Shown one piece after another: positions 1 through 7,049 of a stretch of DNA of 10,090 bases. A model generated the notes under the pieces. That model was not told the origin of the DNA. It did not search any database and was given only the letters and a program-made list of their open reading frames with translations. The position numbers were made by a program, and so were the translations under genes. The DNA comes from Microbacteriaceae bacterium (GTDB lineage: Bacteria; Actinomycetota; Actinomycetes; Actinomycetales; Microbacteriaceae): the NCBI GenBank assembly GCA_011620705.1, contig WOYR01000182.1, forward strand, positions 1-10,090. The letters are read 5' to 3'. Positions within the stretch are counted from its first letter, which is position 1, and every line of letters starts with the position of its first letter.

Positions 1-46
1 CTGCTTTGCAAGCAGGAGGTCAGGGGTTCGATTCCCCTAGGCTCCA
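1..46 (+). tRNA. tRNA-Ala (anticodon TGC), 3' part; 5' part lies before the window
   Basis: The window opens inside the anticodon stem. Bases 1-4 (CTGC) pair with 12-15 (GCAG), and G16 would pair with the base just before the window. The seven-base loop is 5-11, with anticodon TGC at 7-9, which reads alanine codons. Bases 17-21 are the variable loop. The T arm is 22-26 (AGGGG) paired with 34-38 (CCCCT) around the loop TTCGATT. Bases 39-45 are the 3' acceptor strand and A46 is the discriminator. CCA is not encoded, as is common in Actinobacteria. The acceptor and D arms cannot be checked here. In related genomes a tRNA-Ile/tRNA-Ala pair often sits downstream of gyrA, which fits this locus. Confidence 0.93.
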
Positions 47-115
47 CTCTCTCGGAATGGGGGCTCGGGCGTCGCCGGTTGTCCGGTTTCTGAGTCCCGC
101 CGAGTCCACTCCCCG

Positions 116-121
116 TAGTCT
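116..121 (+). promoter_or_regulatory. Putative -10 element of the PLP-enzyme gene (leaderless arrangement)
   Basis: TAGTCT fits the actinobacterial TANNNT -10 pattern and ends six bases before the ATG at 128, so transcription would start at or next to the start codon. There is no good Shine-Dalgarno sequence before this ATG, in agreement with a leaderless mRNA. No clear -35 hexamer is visible at 16-19 bp. Three other genes in the window show the same geometry. Confidence 0.4.
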
Positions 122-127
122 GGCGGC

Positions 128-1525
<1,398 letters not shown>

Positions 1526-1534
1526 CCGAGCGGA

Positions 1535-2071
1535 CTAGAACTTCCGCAGGAAAGGCCAGGGGGATCGCATCCGGATCAGCAGCAGCAGCGGCACCAGGAT
1601 GTACGGACCGTTGTAGAGCAGGAACACCACCGGGTTCGGGGTGCGCTGTTCTGCGGGCCCGAAGAACTCGACGCCCATGACCGGGATGAGGGTCAGCGAG
1701 ATGATCATCGTCGCGTAGATCACCGAGGGGAGCTGGATGCGGTTCCAGCCTTTCACCATCGAGATGATCAGGGCGATGTAGAAGATCGGGTACACGAAGG
1801 CGGAGGTCCCGCTGATGAACCGCAGCCAGACCGGGTGCGACTGGTACAGCGGGTCGTACTGGGATGAGTAGGTGTAGTTGAGCTGCACCAGGATGTTCGG
1901 CGACCCCGCCACCTGGTCCAGGCCGAGGCCCTCGACCGAGTCGCTGATGATGGAGGTGACGATGAAGACGCTGAAGATGGCGATGAAGAAGATGTCGACC
2001 GGTCGCTGACGAAGGGGGAGCGGCACCGGCTTCGCAGCGGGCGTGCCGAGCGCTGGACTACTCGCCGTCAT
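1535..2071 (-). CDS. EXPERA-domain membrane protein, TMEM97/sigma-2 receptor-like
   Basis: This is a 178-residue protein with four predicted membrane segments (about 26-46, 85-106, 115-133 and 147-167) after a short Pro-rich N-terminus. The pattern matches the EXPERA family (emopamil-binding protein, TM6SF, TMEM97). DIFF opens helix 1 and D44 sits near its end. DPL at 73-75 is followed by PVW at 80-82, then KG at 107-108, PSVIY at 115-119, TLIP at 127-130, and GPYILVPLLLLI at 155-166 before RSP. From memory, D44 and D73 align with human TMEM97 D29 and D56, the ligand-site aspartates, while TMEM97 E73 falls on a Thr/Ser here. The animal protein binds sterols and other lipophilic ligands; the bacterial role is unknown. 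The start overlaps the end of the upstream gene by 14 bases and has no clear ribosome site, so translation is probably coupled. It converges with the PLP-enzyme gene. Confidence 0.72.
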   Translation of the reverse strand: MTASSPALGTPAAKPVPLPLRQRPVDIFFIAIFSVFIVTSIISDSVEGLGLDQVAGSPNILVQLNYTYSSQYDPLYQSHPVWLRFISGTSAFVYPIFYIALIISMVKGWNRIQLPSVIYATMIISLTLIPVMGVEFFGPAEQRTPNPVVFLLYNGPYILVPLLLLIRMRSPWPFLRKF

Positions 2072-2552
2072 CGCTGTCGAGGCCCGGGTCGCCCAGATCC
2101 TCGATCCAGAGCTCGTCGTCTTCGCGGAGCGTCTGCCACGCGGCGTACGCCACGCTGAGGGCGGCCACGGCGCCGAGTCCGATCAGGATGTAGCGGCCAG
2201 GGCCCGCCGACTTCTTCGGCGGTGCGACGGGCGTGCGGCCGCGCAGGCTCGACGCAGTGGCGCCGGCCTGCCTCATGACCCGGCGCAGCCGCGGGTCCTT
2301 GGCGACGTCGAGCAGGGCGAGCGCGGAGCCGATGGCTCCCGTGAGGTTCGACATCGCGGGACGGACCCGGTCGTCGTAGGCGTTGCGCACCCGGGGTCCG
2401 ACCTCTTCGCGGGCGTAGTTCGAGGCCTGGTGGCGCGCATCCCTCAGAACGGCGCTGGCCTGCTCGATCGTCTTGCGCTGCTCATCCCACAACTCCTCCG
2501 CGGAGCGCTTGAGCCGGTTCAGTTCTCTCTGACGCTTGCGTGACATTGCCAT
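2058..2552 (-). CDS. Unrecognised coiled-coil protein with one membrane segment
   Basis: The 164-residue protein matches no family I recognise. Residues 1-60 are highly charged and helical (many Arg, Lys, Glu and Gln), suggestive of a coiled coil or amphipathic helix. Residues 60-100 form a milder amphipathic region (AIGSALALLDVAK at 73-85). A single membrane segment spans about 119-140. The C-terminal 20 residues are strongly acidic (DLGDPGLDSDDGE). There is no cleavable signal peptide, so an N-in tail with the acidic end outside, or the reverse, is possible. GGAGG lies five bases before the ATG at 2552. An in-frame ATG two codons later (2546) is an alternative with wider spacing. The end of this gene overlaps the start of the EXPERA gene by 14 bases, so the two are co-transcribed. 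The gene is divergent from ppiA across a 126-base gap. Confidence 0.8.
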   Translation of the reverse strand: MAMSRKRQRELNRLKRSAEELWDEQRKTIEQASAVLRDARHQASNYAREEVGPRVRNAYDDRVRPAMSNLTGAIGSALALLDVAKDPRLRRVMRQAGATASSLRGRTPVAPPKKSAGPGRYILIGLGAVAALSVAYAAWQTLREDDELWIEDLGDPGLDSDDGE

Positions 2553-2557
2553 GTCGA

Positions 2558-2562
2558 CCTCC
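2558..2562 (-). promoter_or_regulatory. Shine-Dalgarno site GGAGG of the coiled-coil gene
   Basis: On the minus strand GGAGG lies five bases before ATG 2552. It is one of the few strong ribosome sites in the window and favours the ATG at 2552 over the one at 2546. It shows that this gene, unlike several neighbours, has a leadered mRNA. Confidence 0.7.
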
Positions 2563-2666
2563 GTCGTGGGGTGTCCCGTGAACACGACCATCTTGTCACG
2601 GCGGCCTGCGTGCACGGAGGCCGGGCTGCTGGGCGGTGGCTGGGAGCGCGGTCGGAGCCCGCATGA

Positions 2667-2672
2667 CAGAAT
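2667..2672 (+). promoter_or_regulatory. Putative -10 element of ppiA (leaderless arrangement)
   Basis: CAGAAT deviates from TANNNT at the first base but lies exactly six bases before the ATG at 2679, the same geometry as at the PLP-enzyme gene and crgA. No clear -35 is seen and no good ribosome site precedes the ATG. It is the weakest of the four -10 candidates. Confidence 0.28.
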
Positions 2673-2678
2673 GACGGG

Positions 2679-3206
2679 ATGCCTCTTCACACCGCGGTCG
2701 CGACCATCCACACCAACCACGGCGACATCCGGATCAATCTGTTCGGGAATCACGCGCCGCTCACCGTCGAGAACTTCATCGGGCTGGCAACAGGCGGCAA
2801 GGAGTGGACGAACCCGAAGAGCGGGCAGAAGAGCACGGACCCGCTGTACAACGGGGTGATCTTCCACCGCATCATCAAGGACTTCATGCTGCAGGGCGGC
2901 GATCCGCTCGGCCAGGGCACCGGCGGCCCCGGCTACACCTTCAAGGACGAGATCCACCCGGAGCTCACCTTCGCCGAGCCCTATGTGCTCGCCATGGCGA
3001 ACGCCGGCCCCGGCACCAACGGCTCGCAATTCTTCATCACGACCGTCCCGACCCCCTGGTTGCAGACCAAGCACACCATCTTCGGCGAGGTGGCCGACGA
3101 CGCCTCCAAGAAAGTCGTGGACGACATCGAGGCCGTCCCGACGGATCGCGGCGACAAGCCGCTCGAGCCGGTCGTGATCTCGGGCATCGACGTCGTCGAG
3201 GTCTAG
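2679..3206 (+). CDS. ppiA: Cyclophilin-type peptidyl-prolyl cis-trans isomerase
   Basis: This 175-residue single-domain cyclophilin catalyses cis-trans isomerisation of Xaa-Pro bonds. The signature [15 protein letters not shown] (62-76) supplies the catalytic arginine R64, with F69, M70 and Q72. NGSQFFIT (114-121) and [12 protein letters not shown] (125-136) complete the active site, with W127 and H132 at the positions of human CypA W121 and H126. The length is normal and nothing essential is missing. There is no signal peptide or lipobox, so it should be cytosolic. It is the first gene of an operon with two rhomboid-type genes. The next start codon (GTG 3207) follows its stop without a gap. 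Cyclophilin next to a rhomboid gene near pknAB is a conserved actinobacterial arrangement. Confidence 0.95.
   Translation: MPLHTAVATIHTNHGDIRINLFGNHAPLTVENFIGLATGGKEWTNPKSGQKSTDPLYNGVIFHRIIKDFMLQGGDPLGQGTGGPGYTFKDEIHPELTFAEPYVLAMANAGPGTNGSQFFITTVPTPWLQTKHTIFGEVADDASKKVVDDIEAVPTDRGDKPLEPVVISGIDVVEV
3198..3201 (+). promoter_or_regulatory. Ribosome binding site GAGG for the first rhomboid-type gene
   Basis: GAGG lies inside the last codons of ppiA, five bases before GTG 3207. It supports the GTG that directly abuts the ppiA stop as the true start and implies translation straight after the cyclophilin. Confidence 0.55.
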
Positions 3207-4121
3207 GTGAGCTCCGCCGCGGGGGCCGGGCTCGATCCCTCGGTCTGCTACCGGCATCCCGATCGCAGCAGCTGGACCCTCTGCGAACGCTGCGGTCGCA
3301 CGATCTGCCCGGAGTGCCAGATCCTGACGCCGTCGGGGGTGCGCTGCCCCGAGTGCGTGCGCGAGCTGGGCGGCTCGGTGCAATGGGCGCCCGCGGGAGG
3401 ATCGCGCACCTCGGCCGCTCAGACGAAGAAGCGCAGGGCGACCCGGGCGCGCGTCATCGCCGATCGGCCGCGCTGGCAGCAGGTCATGTCGAGCATCCTG
3501 CGGCCCGGCGACGCGAGTCCGGTTGCGAGCTGGTTGATCGTCGGGGTGTCGATCGTCATCTGGATCGCCGGGTTCTTCACCTCGATCCCTGCCCGGTTCC
3601 TGGTCGCGAGCCCTCAAGCGCCCTGGCAGGTCTGGGGTTTCGCTACGGCGCCCTTCGTCGGGACAGGCATCCTGAGCTTCATCCTGAGCATGGTGTTCTT
3701 CCTGCTGATCGCGCCGACCTCGGAGCGAGAACTCGGGCGCCGCAAGTTCCTGATCATCTTCTTCGCGGCCGCGATCGCCGGCAACGCCCTCGCGGTCATC
3801 GCAGGAATCACCGGGTTCGGGCTCTACGGCGCGCTGTACGGCCTCATCGGGTCGACGCTGATCTCGATCTGGAACTCGCCCGCCGCCCGCACCCAGTTCC
3901 TGATCATGTTCGGAATCTACCTGCTGATCACGGTCGTGCTCAGTCCGGCCCTGCTGTTCGAGGTGATCGGCGGGATCATCGGGGGTGCGGGATCGGCGTA
4001 CCTCCTGCATCGCTTCGAGGACACCCCGCGCTTCACCCGCCGCGCATACCTCATCATCGCGGGCGGGCTCGCCGTCCTGGTCGTCGTCGCCGTCGTCCGC
4101 AGTCTCCTCGGGCTCGGATGA
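3207..4121 (+). CDS. Rhomboid-like pseudoprotease with N-terminal zinc finger
   Basis: The protein has 304 residues. Residues 14-50 form a B-box-like zinc finger (C14, H17, C26, C29, C34, C37, C47, C50). A basic linker (74-90) leads to a membrane domain with about six or seven segments between 105 and 298. The layout matches the next gene, and the finger region is near-identical in pattern, so they are tandem paralogues. The protease residues are lost. Where the active paralogue has GASG, this one has GLYG at 205-208, putting Y207 in place of the serine. AHLGG becomes EVIGG at 252-256, with V253 for histidine. The HLLFN motif becomes SFILS at 157-161. The membrane fold landmarks APTSERELG (169-177) and GALYGLIG (208-215) remain. 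It is therefore probably a non-proteolytic rhomboid-fold protein at the cell membrane. It starts at a GTG abutting ppiA and overlaps the next gene by four bases (ATGA). Confidence 0.82.
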   Translation: MSSAAGAGLDPSVCYRHPDRSSWTLCERCGRTICPECQILTPSGVRCPECVRELGGSVQWAPAGGSRTSAAQTKKRRATRARVIADRPRWQQVMSSILRPGDASPVASWLIVGVSIVIWIAGFFTSIPARFLVASPQAPWQVWGFATAPFVGTGILSFILSMVFFLLIAPTSERELGRRKFLIIFFAAAIAGNALAVIAGITGFGLYGALYGLIGSTLISIWNSPAARTQFLIMFGIYLLITVVLSPALLFEVIGGIIGGAGSAYLLHRFEDTPRFTRRAYLIIAGGLAVLVVVAVVRSLLGLG

Positions 4122-5026
4122 GCATCCCCGCGCCTCAGGCCGAGATCGACTCGGAGTACTGCTACCGGCATCCGGATCGGCAGAGCTTCATCCACTGCCA
4201 GCGCTGCGGCCGCACGATCTGCCCCCAGTGCCAGACGCAGGCGGCGGTCGGCGTCCAGTGCCCGGAGTGCGTCCGGGATGGCAGGCAGCAGCTCGCGGCA
4301 TCGCGCCCGGGCCTGCTCGCCCGCCTCATCGGCACCGGGAGCACCCCGGTCGTCAGCTATGTGCTCATCGGACTGTGCGTCGTGATCTACCTCGCCCAGT
4401 GGCTGAGCGGCGGCGCACTGACGAACGCCTGGCTTCTCGACCCCCGGCTCATCGCCTCGCAGCCGTGGCGCCTGATCACCTCGGCGTTCCTGCATTCGAC
4501 CGGGTTCATCCCGCACCTGCTGTTCAACATGTACGCCCTGTTCATCTTCGGCCCGGCGCTGGAACGGTTCCTGGGGCGGGCCCGCTACCTCGCGCTGTAT
4601 CTGGTCGGCGCTCTCGGCGGGAGTCTCGGGGTCGTGCTGCTGTATCAGCTCGCGATCGCGACCCAGAACGGCTCGTCGAGGTGGCTGGGCGGCTTTCTCG
4701 CGTGGGGGCCGACTCTCGGGGCCTCCGGCGCCATCTTCGCGCTGATGGGTGCGCTGCTCGTGCTGCGCAAGGCGATGGGGCTGCGGTTGACCCAGATCCT
4801 GATCGTGGTCGTGGTGAACGTGGCGTTCGGGTTCATCGCGCCGGGAATCGCCTGGCAGGCGCATCTGGGCGGACTCGGAATCGGTGCGGCGATCGCCGGG
4901 GTCTACCTCGCGAGCCGGCGCCCCGAGCAGAAGGCGCGGCAGGTCCTGGGGGTCGCCGGGATCACGGCCGCGCTCGTGGCCGTCCTGCTGCTGTGCGTGC
5001 TCAGTTCGCCCGGCTACTACTTCTGA
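4118..5026 (+). CDS. Rhomboid intramembrane serine protease with N-terminal zinc finger
   Basis: This 302-residue integral membrane protease should cleave transmembrane helices of substrate proteins. The N-terminal zinc finger uses C15, H18, C27, C30, C35, C38, C48 and C51. Six or seven membrane segments follow from about residue 77 to 296. The PWR motif (116-118) in loop L1, HLLFN (133-137, with H133 and N137 near the oxyanion hole), GASGAIFALMG (201-211, nucleophile S203) and AHLGG (248-252, H249) form a complete Ser-His dyad. The start ATG shares bases with the stop of the preceding gene, so it is translationally coupled. It ends the ppiA operon and converges with crgA 88 bases further on. 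Substrates are not evident from this window. Confidence 0.92.
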   Translation: MSIPAPQAEIDSEYCYRHPDRQSFIHCQRCGRTICPQCQTQAAVGVQCPECVRDGRQQLAASRPGLLARLIGTGSTPVVSYVLIGLCVVIYLAQWLSGGALTNAWLLDPRLIASQPWRLITSAFLHSTGFIPHLLFNMYALFIFGPALERFLGRARYLALYLVGALGGSLGVVLLYQLAIATQNGSSRWLGGFLAWGPTLGASGAIFALMGALLVLRKAMGLRLTQILIVVVVNVAFGFIAPGIAWQAHLGGLGIGAAIAGVYLASRRPEQKARQVLGVAGITAALVAVLLLCVLSSPGYYF

Positions 5027-5056
5027 AGAAGGGGCTCGCGCGACGATTCCACAGGC

Positions 5057-5075
5057 TCATCCACAGTGTGGATGA
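5057..5075. promoter_or_regulatory. Palindrome of two head-to-head DnaA-box-like 9-mers
   Basis: TCATCCACA (5057-5065) and its exact reverse complement TGTGGATGA (5067-5075) are separated by one base. Each 9-mer differs from the DnaA box TTATCCACA at one position. A third related site, GATTCCACA, lies three bases upstream at 5045-5053 in the same orientation as the first. The site sits in the 88-base gap between the convergent rhomboid and crgA genes. Alternatives are an operator for another dimeric regulator or a short transcription terminator, although there is no T-run and the loop would be tight. Confidence 0.4.
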
Positions 5076-5114
5076 ATCACAACCGTGTAGTTCAGGCCTC
5101 GGAGTGACGGGCCC

Positions 5115-5357
5115 TCAACGCCAGCGGGTGGTCATCAGGAAGCCGATGAACATGATCCCGAATCCGATCAGGATGTTCCAGCTGCCGAGGGTGGGGATCG
5201 GCCACGAGGTCTGGCTCAGGTAGAAGACGATGATCCACACCAGGCCGAGCAGCATGAAGCCGAACATCACGGGCTTGTACCACACCGGGTTCGGTGCGCG
5301 CTCGCCGCTCCGCGGCTCGGCGGCAGCCTGCTTGGGACGTGCGTTCGGACGGGCCAT
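5115..5357 (-). CDS. crgA: Cell division protein CrgA
   Basis: This 80-residue protein is CrgA (UPF0233), a small actinobacterial divisome protein that in mycobacteria binds FtsZ, FtsQ and septal peptidoglycan enzymes. A basic N-terminal tail (1-22) precedes the conserved NPVWYKPVMFG (23-33). Two membrane helices span about 28-48 and 58-76, joined by SQTSWPIPTLGSWN (48-61). The protein ends with GFLMTTRWR, the family's typical C-terminus. The length and both helices are complete. The ATG at 5357 has a -10-like TAGTAT six bases upstream and no ribosome site, suggesting a leaderless mRNA. It is divergent from the sortase gene and convergent with the rhomboid gene, in the usual place upstream of the sortase/trpG/pknB block. 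Confidence 0.95.
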   Translation of the reverse strand: MARPNARPKQAAAEPRSGERAPNPVWYKPVMFGFMLLGLVWIIVFYLSQTSWPIPTLGSWNILIGFGIMFIGFLMTTRWR

Positions 5358-5363
5358 GCAGGA

Positions 5364-5369
5364 ATACTA
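5364..5369 (-). promoter_or_regulatory. Putative -10 element of crgA (leaderless arrangement)
   Basis: On the minus strand TAGTAT, a good match to TANNNT, is followed by six bases and then ATG 5357. No Shine-Dalgarno sequence fits between, so a transcript starting at the ATG is likely. No convincing -35 hexamer is seen. Confidence 0.5.
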
Positions 5370-5432
5370 ACGGACGGATCGTGGAGCAGCCTGGTCGGGC
5401 ATGCTCTCAGGGCGGTGCATCGGTCCACGATC

Positions 5433-5438
5433 TAGGAT
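5433..5438 (+). promoter_or_regulatory. Putative -10 element of the sortase operon (leaderless arrangement)
   Basis: TAGGAT is followed by seven bases and then ATG 5446. With start-site spacing typical of a -10 element, transcription would begin at that ATG. This argues against the in-frame ATG at 5440 and against any start further upstream. It lies about 64 bases from the divergent crgA -10. Confidence 0.45.
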
Positions 5439-5445
5439 CATGCAT

Positions 5446-6192
5446 ATGACGGAGCCTGCGCTGGACACCCGGGCGGCACCGCGTCGTCGCGTTTCGGTGG
5501 TCGGCGTGCTCGGCGAGGTGCTGATCACCGCCGGAGTGCTCGTGCTGCTGTTCCTCGGCTGGCAGCAATGGCTGAACGACATCATCGTCGGCGATCAACT
5601 GCACGGGCAGTCGGTGCACCAGTCCGCGACCTGGAACAAGGCGGAGGGCCCCGCCAAGCCGACGGACCCCGCTGCACCCCCCGTGATGTCCGCCACCATC
5701 GCGAACGCGCAGCGCTTCGCACTCCTGATCGTCCCGCGTTTCGGCGCCGACTACTACCGCCCGATCGCGCAGGGCATCGGGGTGGCGGACGTTCTCAACA
5801 AGGGCGAACTCGGCCACTATCCGACCACCCAGATGCCGGGCGCGGTCGGCAACTTCGCGATCGCATCGCACCGCAAGGCCTACGGCGGCAACCTCGAGCA
5901 CATCAACGATCTAAAGGTCGGCGATCACATCTTCGTCGAGACCCCTGATGGCTGGTACCAGTACTCCTTCCGCAATCTGCAGTACGTGAAGCCGACCGGG
6001 ATCGGCGTTCTCGACCCGGTTCCCGAGCAGGCCGGTGTGCAGCCCAGCGACCGGATGATCACGCTGACCAGTTGCAACCCCTTCTTCTCGACGGCCGAGC
6101 GCATCATCGCCTACGGCAGCTTCGACAAGTTCTTCCCCCGCGGGGACGGACCGCCCGCGGAGATCGCCGCAACCGTGAACGGGAAGGCCTGA
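5446..6192 (+). CDS. Class E sortase
   Basis: This 248-residue membrane-bound transpeptidase should cleave a C-terminal sorting signal and join surface proteins to the cell wall; class E enzymes of high-GC Gram-positives are known to prefer LAXTG. A single N-terminal membrane anchor (about 19-38) is followed by a linker rich in Pro and Ala (65-80), then the sortase barrel. The catalytic residues are all visible: H142 in ASHR, C210 in TLTSCNP and R219 in ERIIAYG. The length is normal. The start chosen is ATG 5446, seven bases after a -10-like hexamer; ATG 5440 would add two residues. Its stop overlaps the next start (TGATG), so it heads an operon with a 54-residue membrane protein and the amidotransferase gene. 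No sorting-signal substrate is encoded in this window. Confidence 0.93.
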   Translation: MTEPALDTRAAPRRRVSVVGVLGEVLITAGVLVLLFLGWQQWLNDIIVGDQLHGQSVHQSATWNKAEGPAKPTDPAAPPVMSATIANAQRFALLIVPRFGADYYRPIAQGIGVADVLNKGELGHYPTTQMPGAVGNFAIASHRKAYGGNLEHINDLKVGDHIFVETPDGWYQYSFRNLQYVKPTGIGVLDPVPEQAGVQPSDRMITLTSCNPFFSTAERIIAYGSFDKFFPRGDGPPAEIAATVNGKA

Positions 6193-6356
6193 TGTACGCG
6201 GCGCTCTGGCGCGTGCTCCCCGGGCCATGGTGGATCCGGCTGATCATCGTGCTCGTGCTGCTCGCGGCCGTGCTCACCGCACTCGTGCTCTGGGTGTTCC
6301 CCTGGGTCGACCAGTTCGTCGCGCCGACCGACTCGACGGTGGGCCCGGGCCAGTGA
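6192..6356 (+). CDS. Small membrane protein coupled to sortase
   Basis: This is a 54-residue protein. The ATG shares its first base with the last base of the sortase stop codon (TGATG), which strongly supports coupled translation. The sequence has an N-terminal YAALWRVLPGPWW patch (2-14), one long hydrophobic helix from about 15 to 36, then FPWVDQFVAP (36-45) and a short polar tail. I recall similar short proteins with an ALWR-LPGP start and an FPWV motif between sortase and trpG-type genes in other Actinobacteria, but no function is known to me. It could be a sortase partner or a membrane-localised accessory protein. The aromatic motifs flanking the helix would lie at the two membrane faces. 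Confidence 0.75.
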   Translation: MYAALWRVLPGPWWIRLIIVLVLLAAVLTALVLWVFPWVDQFVAPTDSTVGPGQ

Positions 6357-6366
6357 GCGTCATCCG

Positions 6367-6999
6367 ATGACCCGGGTGCTCGTCGTCGACAACTACGACA
6401 GTTTCGTCTACACCTTGAACGCCTACCTTCAGCAACTGGGCGCCGAGACCGAGGTCGTGCGCAATGACGCGATCGGGATCGCGGAGGTGCCGGCGCGGAT
6501 CGCCGAGTACGACGCGGTGCTGCTCTCGCCCGGCCCCGGGACCCCGTCCTCTGCGGGAATCTCCATTCCGATCGTGCATGCCGCGCTCGCCGCCGGCTCG
6601 CCGCTGCTGGGCGTGTGCCTCGGCCACCAGGCGATCGCCGAGGCACTCGGGGCGACGGTCGCCCATGCCGATGAGCTCATGCACGGCAAGACCTCGCTGA
6701 TCCGGCACGACGAGAGCGACTTCTACGCCGGGGTGCCTCAGCCGTTCCGGGCGACCCGGTACCACTCGCTCGCGGTCGTCGATGGCACGGTTCCGGATGC
6801 TCTGGAGGTGACGTCGCGCACGGAAGGAGGCGTCATCATGGGTCTGCGCCATCGGGAGGCGCCGTTGCTCGGGGTGCAGTTCCACCCCGAATCGGTGCTC
6901 ACCGAAGGGGGCTACCGGATGCTGGGCAATTGGCTGGCGACGGCCGGGCTGCCCGAAGCAGTCGACCGCGCGAAGGGCCTGAGCCCCCGCGTCGCGTAG
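6367..6999 (+). CDS. Glutamine amidotransferase, anthranilate/aminodeoxychorismate synthase component II
   Basis: This 210-residue class I glutamine amidotransferase releases ammonia from glutamine for a chorismate-using partner (TrpE or PabB). VDNYDSFVYTL (7-17) is the typical TrpG/PabA start. SPGPGTP (54-60) forms the oxyanion region. GVCLGHQ (82-88) gives the nucleophile C84, and FHPES (172-176) gives H173 and E175, completing the triad. The length is normal. The sequence alone does not decide between tryptophan and folate synthesis. No component I gene is nearby. In mycobacteria the gene at this location is called trpG, which I treat as positional naming only. It starts 10 bases after the small membrane protein and has no strong ribosome site. 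It converges with pknB. Confidence 0.92.
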   Translation: MTRVLVVDNYDSFVYTLNAYLQQLGAETEVVRNDAIGIAEVPARIAEYDAVLLSPGPGTPSSAGISIPIVHAALAAGSPLLGVCLGHQAIAEALGATVAHADELMHGKTSLIRHDESDFYAGVPQPFRATRYHSLAVVDGTVPDALEVTSRTEGGVIMGLRHREAPLLGVQFHPESVLTEGGYRMLGNWLATAGLPEAVDRAKGLSPRVA

Positions 7000-7012
7000 C
7001 GGCGCACACCGC

Positions 7013-7036
7013 CTCCGCGGGCATCCCGTTGCGGGG
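7013..7036. terminator. Possible bidirectional terminator between the amidotransferase gene and pknB
   Basis: In the 50-base gap between two convergent stop codons, CTCCGC (7013-7018) can pair with GCGGGG (7031-7036, one G-U pair), and an inner GGG/CCC pairing is possible within the loop. There is no T-run on either strand, as is common in high-GC genomes. Position is the main support. Confidence 0.3.
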
Positions 7037-7049
7037 ACTCTCCGGCTCG

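Noticed and set aside
47..127. Terminator or small gene directly after tRNA-Ala
   Set aside because: No stable hairpin with a T-run and no supported short frame in these 81 bases; only the -10-like hexamer near its end was kept.
2553..4010. Upstream extension of the coiled-coil gene frame into a 650-residue minus-strand reading
   Set aside because: The extension is opposite ppiA and the rhomboid gene and has low-complexity charged composition. A GGAGG-preceded ATG at 2552 gives a compact protein.
2804..4117. Upstream in-frame extension of the active rhomboid gene over ppiA and the first rhomboid gene
   Set aside because: The extension is a +1 shadow rich in Arg and His. The rhomboid proper starts at ATG 4118, coupled to the preceding stop.
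5401..5445. Earlier in-frame ATG starts (5401, 5440) for sortase
   Set aside because: The -10-like TAGGAT at 5433-5438 would lie within or abut the coding part. Residues before MTEP do not look like a sortase N-terminus.
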